Positions 6,345 through 12,350 of a DNA stretch of 12,350 nucleotides are shown piece after piece (the first letter of the stretch is position 1; each line of letters begins with the position of its first letter). Source of the stretch: Serpentinimonas sp. (GTDB taxonomy: Bacteria > Pseudomonadota > Gammaproteobacteria > Burkholderiales > Burkholderiaceae_C); the NCBI GenBank assembly GCA_025458665.1, contig JALOSG010000062.1:1-12350 (forward strand), in the 5' to 3' direction. The position numbers were made by a program, and so were the translations under genes. Below the pieces are notes generated by a model that was not told the origin of the DNA, searched no databases, and saw only the letters and a list, made by a program, of their open reading frames with translations.

Positions 6345-7577
6345 ATGGCGCGTACCGTTCCCATACAGCTGCACCGGCCGCAGACGCTGCACGGTGAGGG
6401 TGCGCTGCAACTGGCGGCGCCACCGCCGCTGTCCCTGTATGTGCACCTGCCCTGGTGTCTGAAAAAGTGTCCCTACTGCGACTTCAACTCGCACGAATGG
6501 AGCTCAGGCCCTCAGGGTACTGGCCTCCCCGAGCAGCGCTACATCGACGCCTTGCTGGCCGACTTGCAGGCCAGCTTGCCGCTGGTGTGGGGCCGCAACG
6601 TGCACAGCGTGTTCATAGGGGGCGGTACGCCCAGCCTGTTTTCACCGGCAGCCATAGAGCGTTTGCTGAATGAAATCCGCGCGCTGGTGAAGTTGGTGCC
6701 CGATGCCGAGATCACGCTGGAGGCCAACCCCGGCACCTTCGAGCGCGACCGCTTCCGCGCCTACCGCGACGCCGGCGTGACGCGGCTGTCGGTGGGCGTG
6801 CAAAGCTTCTCCGATGTGCACCTGAAGGCGCTGGGCCGGGTGCACGATGCCGCGCAGGCACATGCCGCACTCGACGAAGCGGCGCAGGTCTTCGGTACCT
6901 GGAACCTCGACCTCATGTATGCCTTGCCGGGGCAGGATGTCGCGGGCTTGAAGCACGATCTGGCGCAGGCCCTGGCCCACCAGCCGCCACACCTGTCCGT
7001 GTACCACCTGACCCTGGAGCCCAATACCTACTTTGCCAAGTACCCGCCAGCCATCCCCGATGAGGACACCGCCTACGAGATGCTCGATGTGCTGACCGAC
7101 ACGATGGGCGCCCACGGGCTGGAGCGCTACGAGGTGTCGGCCTACGCGCTCCCGGGCCACCGCTGCCAGCACAACCTGAACTACTGGCAGTTTGGCGACT
7201 ACCTGGGGCTCGGTGCTGGCGCTCATGGCAAGCTCAGTTTTGCGCACCGGGTGGTGCGGCAAGTGCGCTGGCGCGACCCGCAACGTTACATGGAACAGGC
7301 TTTGAAGGGCGAAGCCTGCGCCTCGGAAACCGAGGTACCCGCCGCCGACCTGCCCTTTGAGTTCATGCTCAACGCGCTGCGCCTGCGCGGGGGTTTTGCG
7401 CTGTCGCACTACACCGAGCGCACCGGACTGCCGATAAGCTCGTTAACGGCGGCGCTGCATGAAGCCGAGGCGCGCGGCTGGTTGTTGCAGGATGTGGCCG
7501 CCGGGCGGGTGGCCCCCACGGCCCAAGGCTTTGATTTTCTGAGCGATCTGCAGGCGCTGTTCCTACCTGCGGAGTGA
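6345..7577 (+). CDS. hemW: Radical SAM haem chaperone HemW
   Basis: This 410-aa radical SAM protein is of the HemW class, which binds haem and a [4Fe-4S] cluster and is thought to insert haem into respiratory proteins. The cluster motif is Cys38-x3-Cys42-x2-Cys45 in PWCLKKCPYCDFNSH. The residue two after Cys45 is Phe, not the extra Cys found in the coproporphyrinogen dehydrogenase HemN, so HemN is excluded. GGGTPSLF (SAM binding), EANPGTFE, RLSVGVQSFSD, NLDLMYALPGQ and the haem-related HNLNYW motif all follow. A HemN_C-like region (FEFMLNALRLRGGF) closes the protein. A possible AAAGG ribosome site lies about eight bases before the ATG. The gene begins 27 bases after rdgB. Confidence 0.95.
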   Translation: MARTVPIQLHRPQTLHGEGALQLAAPPPLSLYVHLPWCLKKCPYCDFNSHEWSSGPQGTGLPEQRYIDALLADLQASLPLVWGRNVHSVFIGGGTPSLFSPAAIERLLNEIRALVKLVPDAEITLEANPGTFERDRFRAYRDAGVTRLSVGVQSFSDVHLKALGRVHDAAQAHAALDEAAQVFGTWNLDLMYALPGQDVAGLKHDLAQALAHQPPHLSVYHLTLEPNTYFAKYPPAIPDEDTAYEMLDVLTDTMGAHGLERYEVSAYALPGHRCQHNLNYWQFGDYLGLGAGAHGKLSFAHRVVRQVRWRDPQRYMEQALKGEACASETEVPAADLPFEFMLNALRLRGGFALSHYTERTGLPISSLTAALHEAEARGWLLQDVAAGRVAPTAQGFDFLSDLQALFLPAE

Positions 7578-7604
7578 GTCTTGTGCGGGCCGGGCCATCC
7601 GGCT

Positions 7605-7610
7605 GGAGGA
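7605..7610 (+). promoter_or_regulatory. Strong ribosome binding site deciding the CBS-protein start
   Basis: GGAGGA, six bases before the ATG at 7617, is a strong Shine-Dalgarno match in a window where most sites are weak. It fixes the start at 7617 and argues against an upstream TTG at 7581. Confidence 0.75.
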
Positions 7611-7616
7611 CAGACC

Positions 7617-8321
7617 ATGTTTGCCATCTACGGCACTTCGGGCCAGATGTTTCAGGGCCCGGTGGAAGAGCTGCGGCGCACGGCGGCGGTGTCTCGCTCG
7701 CAACGCGTGCGCCGCGTCCAGTCCGATCGGGATGAGGCCGAGCGGCAGGACGCTGGCTCCGATTCTGGCAGGTGGCGTCCGGCACAAGAAGGAAGGGCTC
7801 CCACCTACCAGGATGCGCCAGCCAGCGCTCAGGCCTCGCAGGCACTGCAGGCCTACGCACAGATACAGCGCCCCCCAGACCGCCATCCCCTGAGCGCGGT
7901 GGCCGATGTGATGTCCCGCGACCCGTTGGTGCTGGCGCAGGACCTGACCTTGCACGAAGCCTGGGCCCAGCTGGCTGCGCAGGGCCTGGGGCAGGCGCCG
8001 GTAGTGAACGCGCAGAATCGGCTGGTGGGTCTGCTGGGGCGTGCAGAGCTGCAAGACCTGGAGCGCCTGCCTGCACCGGACTCCAGCGCCCTGGTCTGGC
8101 GTGCCTTCATGCTTCAGCCGGTGTCGGCGGCCATGGTGTCGCCTGTGCCCAGCGTGGCGCCAGATACCGACTTGCGGCGCCTGGCCCTGGCGCTGCTGGA
8201 AACCGGCTTGCCCGGTTTGCCGGTGGTGGAGCGCGATGGTGTGGTGATGGGCTTTGTCTCGCGTACCGACATCCTGCGTGCGGTGGTGCACGACCCGCCG
8301 CTGGACCTGTGGGCCGGCTGA
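7617..8321 (+). CDS. Tandem CBS-domain protein, no catalytic domain
   Basis: This 234-aa protein has two CBS motifs in its C-terminal 60%. CBS1 starts about residue 96 (VADVMSRDPLVLAQD, then QAPVVNAQNRLVGLLGRAEL) and CBS2 about residue 170 (VSAAMVSPVPSVAPDTDL, then PGLPVVERDGVVMGFVSRTDIL). Paired CBS motifs usually form a Bateman module that binds adenosyl ligands such as AMP, ATP or SAM and regulates a partner. The first 20 residues (MFAIYGTSGQMFQGPVEELR) look folded and possibly conserved. Residues about 25-85 are charged, Gln/Ala-rich and probably disordered. There is no membrane segment or attached enzyme, so the ligand and partner are unknown. It lies 39 bases after hemW in the same direction, probably in one operon. 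Confidence 0.88.
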   Translation: MFAIYGTSGQMFQGPVEELRRTAAVSRSQRVRRVQSDRDEAERQDAGSDSGRWRPAQEGRAPTYQDAPASAQASQALQAYAQIQRPPDRHPLSAVADVMSRDPLVLAQDLTLHEAWAQLAAQGLGQAPVVNAQNRLVGLLGRAELQDLERLPAPDSSALVWRAFMLQPVSAAMVSPVPSVAPDTDLRRLALALLETGLPGLPVVERDGVVMGFVSRTDILRAVVHDPPLDLWAG

Positions 8322-8436
8322 TCGGGCCTTCCGGGCGCTGCATCCGCGCGCTTTCCGGGCAAATGGCTAGGCCGCCTGCCTGCCACAGGCGACAATACAG
8401 GATTATTTTCTCCAAGTCCGCGCTGCTGTGAATCCT

Positions 8437-11241
8437 ATGTCCAAGCCCCAGGCCGACGGCCCCGAGCAAGTCCCTGCCGGCAACCCGTCATCCTCCTCTG
8501 CAACTTCCAGTTCCACCCATGACGTGGCGCAGCTCGATGCGCTCACGGGTGGCGTGTTCACTGCGCCGACGTCGGGAGAGCGGGCAGCGCGGCTGCGCGA
8601 CTGGTTGGCCACGCAGCCTTCGCACGAATGGATGCTGGAGGTGTTCCGCGAGTTGTCGCACCGCGACAAAGGCGCCGCCAAGCCATTGAAGGAAAAGCTC
8701 GACGAAATCAAGCGCAGCAAGGCGCAAGACGCGGTCGCGGCCGAATGGGCCGAGCGGGCGCAGGCCCTGTTGGCCCAGCCCCGGTTGAACCTGGCCGATG
8801 CCATGGGCTGGCAGCGCGACGCGGCCAAGGCGGGTGCACCCCTGTCGCGGGAGCCGCTGGCCAGCCTGAAGGCCGCTTTGGCCGAGCGCATGAAGGCACT
8901 GGAGGACCTGCAGCACAAAGTACAGGTGGAGCGCGAGGCGGCGGTGCTGCTGGCGCAGCGCATCGAAGTGCTGTCTACCAAGCCGTGGCAGGAAGCGCAA
9001 GCTGCGCTGGTTACGCTCAAGGCCGACGTGGACCACTGGCAGCAGCGTGCCGCCTCGCTGCCCTCCGATGCGGCGTGGGAGGCGCTGGAGCCGCGCTACG
9101 CCACGCAGTTGCAGGGTTCCGGGCAGCAGTTGTCGGTGGTGTGGGAAGCGTTTGCAGCCGCGCTGGCGCAGGCTGTGCTCGCCGCCACCGACGCCACTGC
9201 GCCCCTGCCAGCTGTTCCCGTGTGGGCCGATGAACTGCGCGCGATGCGGGGGGATTTGGCGTCAGCAGCACCGTCCGGCGATGCCGCCGCTCATTCCGCC
9301 ACCGCTGGTGCTGCAACGGCCCATGCAGCGGCCGGTGCAGCCAATGCCGAGACGCCCGAGCGGGCAGCGCGCCGCGCCAAGGCCATGGATACGGTGTCGA
9401 CCGTGCTGGCTGCACTGCGCCAGGAAGTGGATGGAGGCCACGCCAAGGCATTCCCCAAAGCCGTTGCAGACCTGCGTGCCGCGCTGAAAGAGCACGGCCG
9501 CTGGGTGGACCCCGAGTTGGAAGCCCTGGTGCACGCCACCCTAATAGAAGCGGGTGAACTCGATGGCTGGCAGCGCTGGCGCGCGGACCAGCTTCGCGAA
9601 GAACTGGTGGCCAAAGCCGTGGCCCTCACCCAGGCGCCCGAAGGCCAGCAACTCGGTGGGCGCAAGATGCAGGAGGCGCTGCGCAGCCTGCGCGACCAGT
9701 GGAAGGCCATTGACCAGAGCGGTGCGCCCAACCACGCGCTGTGGAAAAAATTCGATGAAGCCTGCAACCAGGCCTACGCCGTGGTGGAGTCATGGCTGTC
9801 GCGGCTGAAGGAGCAGAACGAAAGCAGCCGCGCACAGCGCATGGCCCTGATCGACGAGGTGAGGGCGTGGACCGCCGCGCACGTATCCGATACCGACTGG
9901 AAAGGGCAGATCCGCGCGCTGCACGCGTTCTCCGAGCGCTGGCGCCAGTCTGGCCATCTGAGCGACAAGCTGTTCACCGAACTGCAACCGCTGTGGAAGC
10001 AGGCCATGCAGGAGGCCCACATGCGCCTGGAGGCGGTGCAGGCCGAAAGCACAGCGCGTCGGCAGGCCATGATCGAGGAAGCCCGCTCGCTCGGCGCGGC
10101 ACCCGTGCTGCGCATAGACGAAGTGAAGGCGCTGCAGCAGCGCTGGCAGCAGGAAGCCCACCGCGTGCCCCTGGAGCGCAAGCAGGAGCAAAAATTCTGG
10201 GAGGCGTTTCGCAAACCCATCGATGAAGCATTCGAGCGAAAGTCTGCCGAACGCGAAAAGGCCACTGCAGAGCTCGGCGCCCACGACCGCGCGGTGCTGG
10301 AAGCCGCCAAGGCGCTGGAAGCTGCCAGCGCCAGTGGCGATGCAGGCCGGATACGCGCAGCCATGCAGGCCTTGCAGGCCGTGTTGCGCGGGGAAGCCCC
10401 GGTGCAGGCCAATGAGGCTCCCGGGGCGCGTGCACAGAAGCCTGCCGAGGAGCGGGTGGCCGATGACACCACCAGCGATTCCGCGGGATATTCGGAAGCG
10501 GGCGGATCAGGGGATGGCGCAGAGGATGGAGCAGAGGATGGAGCAGGGGGGGAGGCGGAGCGTGGGTCCGGGGCGCAAGCCGATGTGACGCCCAAGCCCG
10601 CGCCTGCCGCCCCAGCGCGCAAGCTGGTGGCCGTGCGCGGTGACGACCGTCCGGGCATGGTGCGCGCCCAGGTGGCGCCGGCTGGCAAAGGCCCGCAAGG
10701 CCGCCCAGCTGCCGCTGGCCGGCCAGACCGCGGGGAGCGTGGCGCACGGGATGACCGTGGCCCCCGGCCCCCGCGTCTGGGCGACGCCGCATTCCGTCTT
10801 CAGCGCGATGCGCTGGAGCGCGCTGAACTGGCCTTGCGCAAACTGGCGGCCCAGGCCCACGGCGAAGTGGTGACGCAATTGTTGTCTGCGTGGGAGCACC
10901 GGCAGGCCGACGGTGTGCCCGCTGCCCAGGTGCTGGGCAGCCGTGTGGGGCAGACACGCACCCAGTGGGTGCGCGCGCTTCAGGAAAGCGGTGCCCCGCA
11001 GGCCGGATCGAAAGCCGCCCAGGAAGCTTTGCTGCGACTGGAAATGGCCGCCGAGGTGCCCACACCGGCCGAACACATGGAGGCGCGCCGCATGTTGCAG
11101 CTTCAACTGCTCACCCGCCGCAACGCGCCCGCTCCGGCCGAAACCTGGGCGCAGGATGTGGCGGCGGTGCTGGCCAGTGCCCACAGCCCGGATGCCGCGC
11201 GCCGCCTGCAGCAGGCGTTGAAGGTGCTGCTGCGGCGCTGA
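8437..11241 (+). CDS. Large DUF349-repeat protein
   Basis: A protein of about 934 aa, of unknown function. At least three DUF349-type helical repeats lie in the middle, at about residues 400-465 (LRDQWKAIDQSGAPNHALWKKF), 492-540 (FSERWRQSGHLSDKLFTELQPLWKQ) and 563-608 (LQQRWQQEAHRVPLERK, KFWEAFRKPID). The N-terminal 250 residues are helical, probably coiled-coil. An Ala-rich linker (about 270-310) and a long disordered linker (about 640-780) divide the protein. The second linker holds an acidic Gly/Ala/Glu/Asp repeat and an Arg/Gly-rich stretch. A helical domain closes the C-terminus. There is no signal peptide or membrane helix, so it should be cytosolic. An in-frame GTG at 8428 would add three residues; neither start has a clear Shine-Dalgarno. 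The 115-base gap after the CBS gene suggests a possible separate promoter, but I found no convincing one. Confidence 0.88.
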   Translation: MSKPQADGPEQVPAGNPSSSSATSSSTHDVAQLDALTGGVFTAPTSGERAARLRDWLATQPSHEWMLEVFRELSHRDKGAAKPLKEKLDEIKRSKAQDAVAAEWAERAQALLAQPRLNLADAMGWQRDAAKAGAPLSREPLASLKAALAERMKALEDLQHKVQVEREAAVLLAQRIEVLSTKPWQEAQAALVTLKADVDHWQQRAASLPSDAAWEALEPRYATQLQGSGQQLSVVWEAFAAALAQAVLAATDATAPLPAVPVWADELRAMRGDLASAAPSGDAAAHSATAGAATAHAAAGAANAETPERAARRAKAMDTVSTVLAALRQEVDGGHAKAFPKAVADLRAALKEHGRWVDPELEALVHATLIEAGELDGWQRWRADQLREELVAKAVALTQAPEGQQLGGRKMQEALRSLRDQWKAIDQSGAPNHALWKKFDEACNQAYAVVESWLSRLKEQNESSRAQRMALIDEVRAWTAAHVSDTDWKGQIRALHAFSERWRQSGHLSDKLFTELQPLWKQAMQEAHMRLEAVQAESTARRQAMIEEARSLGAAPVLRIDEVKALQQRWQQEAHRVPLERKQEQKFWEAFRKPIDEAFERKSAEREKATAELGAHDRAVLEAAKALEAASASGDAGRIRAAMQALQAVLRGEAPVQANEAPGARAQKPAEERVADDTTSDSAGYSEAGGSGDGAEDGAEDGAGGEAERGSGAQADVTPKPAPAAPARKLVAVRGDDRPGMVRAQVAPAGKGPQGRPAAAGRPDRGERGARDDRGPRPPRLGDAAFRLQRDALERAELALRKLAAQAHGEVVTQLLSAWEHRQADGVPAAQVLGSRVGQTRTQWVRALQESGAPQAGSKAAQEALLRLEMAAEVPTPAEHMEARRMLQLQLLTRRNAPAPAETWAQDVAAVLASAHSPDAARRLQQALKVLLRR
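10513..10552 (+). repeat. Three 12-bp tandem repeats plus a G7 tract inside the DUF349 gene
   Basis: Three near-identical 12-bp units run end to end: gatggcgcagag, gatggagcagag and gatggagcaggg, encoding DGAE, DGAE and DGAG. They run into seven consecutive G at 10546-10552. Units of 12 bp keep frame when copy number changes, while the G tract could shift the frame. They sit in the disordered acidic linker. Confidence 0.85.
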
Positions 11242-11258
11242 CAGTGTGGGCGCGCCGC
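11232..11258. terminator. Inverted repeat between convergent DUF349 and mtfA stop codons
   Basis: GCGGCGC (11232-11238) and GCGCCGC (11252-11258) form a perfect 7-bp GC-only stem with a 13-base loop. It covers the end of the DUF349 gene, the 16-base gap and the first base of the mtfA stop codon on the plus strand. There is no T tract in either direction, so a classical intrinsic terminator is not shown. It could still help separate the two convergent transcripts or protect their 3' ends. Confidence 0.3.
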
Positions 11259-12145
11259 TAAGCGTGCGGCGGTTCAAAGAAAGCGTGAAACAGCCGCAGC
11301 AGTTCGGGGAATTCTTCCCCGAAGCGCTCGCGGTTCACGAAGTAGGCTTCGCAGGCCACGGCGAAGAACTCGGCGGGTGAGTGGGCGCCATAGGCATCCA
11401 GCCAGGGCTCGGTGCCGCCAAAGCGCTCGGCCATTTCCACCTGGTGCACAAAGCGCTGGTATTCGGCGTTCAGGGTGTCCCGCCAGACTCGGCTTGCCAA
11501 TGGTCCGCTCAGGCCCAGGAATCCGGCCGGCAGGGGTGGGCAGCCATCGGGCTCATCGCCCAGAGCTTTCCCGCGCATATCGAGCTTGTGGGCAAACTCG
11601 TGGATCACCAGGTTGTGCCCCCGCGCTTCTATCCCGCCCAACTGCCCGCTGCGGCGCAGGCTGCTGCTGCCACTCACCTCCGACCACACCAGCATGATGG
11701 GTCCGCCTGCCATAGCCTCGCCGAGCAGTGTCTCTTCGTAGCTGTGCACCACGCCAGCGGCGTCGGTCACCCTGCGGCGCGCCACCACCTCGTGCGGGTG
11801 TATGACGATACCGACAAAGTCGTCGTACCAGCGCAGTGCATCAGGACCCCAATGCAGCAGCGGCACGCAAGCCTGGGCGGCTACCAGCAAGGCCATGGGG
11901 TCGGTGATGGCCAGACCCTGGGTGCCGTGGAACTCCTTCCGGGCCAGAAAGCCGCCACAGAGCTCGCGCAGACGGGCCTGTTCGCTGGCTGTGTAACGCT
12001 GGAGGAAGGGCAGGGTCTGGAGCACGTCCAGCCACAAGGCGGCCGGAATCTCGGGTGGCTGGCCCGGCAGCCTTGGCTGCCAGGCGCGCAGCGCGCGGAG
12101 CGCCCGTTGCCACAGGCTGGGCCTGCCCGATCGGCTAGCGTTCAT
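11258..12145 (-). CDS. mtfA: MtfA-like zinc metallopeptidase (M90 family)
   Basis: This 295-aa cytosolic protein is of the MtfA/DUF980 type. The zinc-binding HEFAHKLDM is at residues 182-190 (His182, Glu183, His186). The likely third ligand is Glu259 in HSPAEFFAVACEAYF. Other family stretches are FLARKEFHGTQGLAITD, WYDDFVGIVIHP and GPIMLVWSEVSGSS. E. coli MtfA (265 aa) is a peptidase that binds the glucose repressor Mlc. This protein carries about 20 extra residues after the zinc motif and a longer Arg/Trp-rich N-terminus. Whether an Mlc-like partner exists here is unknown. The ATG at 12145 follows the lpxH stop by 15 bases, with GAGG very close to the start; the two genes are probably co-transcribed. 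It is convergent with the DUF349 gene. Confidence 0.92.
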   Translation of the reverse strand: MNASRSGRPSLWQRALRALRAWQPRLPGQPPEIPAALWLDVLQTLPFLQRYTASEQARLRELCGGFLARKEFHGTQGLAITDPMALLVAAQACVPLLHWGPDALRWYDDFVGIVIHPHEVVARRRVTDAAGVVHSYEETLLGEAMAGGPIMLVWSEVSGSSSLRRSGQLGGIEARGHNLVIHEFAHKLDMRGKALGDEPDGCPPLPAGFLGLSGPLASRVWRDTLNAEYQRFVHQVEMAERFGGTEPWLDAYGAHSPAEFFAVACEAYFVNRERFGEEFPELLRLFHAFFEPPHA

Positions 12146-12160
12146 ACCTCAACGCACCGG

Positions 12161-12350
12161 TCAGGCTGCACCCTGCAGCGGTATGCGTTGCCAGTGCGGG
12201 GCGCCGCAGTCCTGCTGTCGCAGACGCAGCACTTCGGCGCGTGGCGGATGGACAGACAGGTCCCAGTCGCTCAGTACCAGCCGTTGCCGGCCCTCGGGCA
12301 GCGGGTGACAAGCGGGTCGGTGGGTGTGGCCGTGCAGCAGCGTCGTGGTC
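12161..12350 (-). CDS. lpxH: UDP-2,3-diacylglucosamine diphosphatase LpxH, C-terminal fragment (gene cut by right window edge)
   Basis: I translated the last 62 codons and the TGA stop. The fragment begins TTTLLHGHTHRPACH. The HGHTHRP motif supplies histidine metal ligands at the end of calcineurin-like phosphoesterases and is close to that of LpxH. The following VLSDWD resembles the LpxH segment that comes after this motif. LpxH cleaves UDP-2,3-diacylglucosamine to lipid X and UMP at the inner face of the inner membrane, in the lipid A pathway. The start and the rest of the metal site lie beyond the window. The distantly related LpxG/LpxI types are not supported. It lies directly upstream of mtfA on the same strand. 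Confidence 0.85.
   Translation of the reverse strand, partial: TTTLLHGHTHRPACHPLPEGRQRLVLSDWDLSVHPPRAEVLRLRQQDCGAPHWQRIPLQGAA

Noticed and set aside
6345..7577. Annotation as HemN coproporphyrinogen dehydrogenase
   Set aside because: The cluster motif lacks the additional Cys of HemN and carries the HemW form CPYCDFNSH, beside rdgB as expected for HemW.
8373..8391. Inverted repeat CGCCTG / CAGGCG with 7-base loop between the CBS and DUF349 genes
   Set aside because: The stem is short and the following bases are mixed, with no T tract next to it, so it is not convincing as a terminator.
8322..8436. Promoter for the DUF349 gene, for example around GACAAT at 8391-8396
   Set aside because: No acceptable -35 lies at 16-18 bases from any -10-like hexamer, so no call was made.
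9974..11065. Long minus-strand open frame opposite the DUF349 gene, about 363 codons
   Set aside because: Its Pro/Arg/Ala-rich composition mirrors the codon bias of the sense gene. I see no motif and no ribosome site, so it is a shadow frame.
1..12350. Mobile elements, CRISPR arrays, tRNA or rRNA genes, toxin-antitoxin or defence systems
   Set aside because: I looked on both strands and saw no transposase-like protein, spaced direct repeats, RNA gene motifs or known defence domains.

Overview
The window looks like an ordinary stretch of core chromosome from a GC-rich betaproteobacterium, most likely order Burkholderiales, family Comamonadaceae (Acidovorax-like). This placement is inferred from codon bias, protein flavour and gene order, not from a database match. 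I see no insertion sequence, phage gene, integrase, tRNA, rRNA, CRISPR array or compositional island. Coding density is very high: the longest gaps between genes are about 120 bases.

Layout. (1) Positions 1-2853, minus strand: yicC, gmk, rpoZ and the 5' two-fifths or so of a spoT-type (p)ppGpp synthetase/hydrolase gene that runs off the left edge. An intrinsic terminator lies between rpoZ and spoT. (2) Positions 2907-8321, plus strand: a tightly packed, probably co-transcribed series. It holds a soluble Ser/Thr protein kinase, a PP2C phosphatase (start and stop overlap), rph, rdgB (start and stop overlap), hemW and a tandem-CBS-domain protein. (3) Positions 8437-11241, plus strand: a very large (about 934 aa) DUF349-repeat protein with disordered low-complexity linkers. 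(4) Positions 11258-12350, minus strand, convergent with the DUF349 gene: an MtfA-like zinc peptidase preceded by the 3' end of lpxH, which continues past the right edge.

How the genes fit together. The left block joins GMP phosphorylation (Gmk), an RNA polymerase subunit that helps form a ppGpp site (omega), ppGpp metabolism (SpoT) and an RNase-type protein (YicC). The right block starts with a protein kinase/phosphatase switch and continues with tRNA 3'-end trimming (Rph), nucleotide-pool cleaning (RdgB) and haem delivery (HemW). In Escherichia coli yicC and rph are divergent neighbours, so the kinase/phosphatase pair here sits exactly in that junction.

I did not find a clearly novel multi-gene system. 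The items most worth following are the kinase/phosphatase pair of unknown target, the CBS protein with no catalytic domain, and the DUF349 protein with a slippage-prone repeat.
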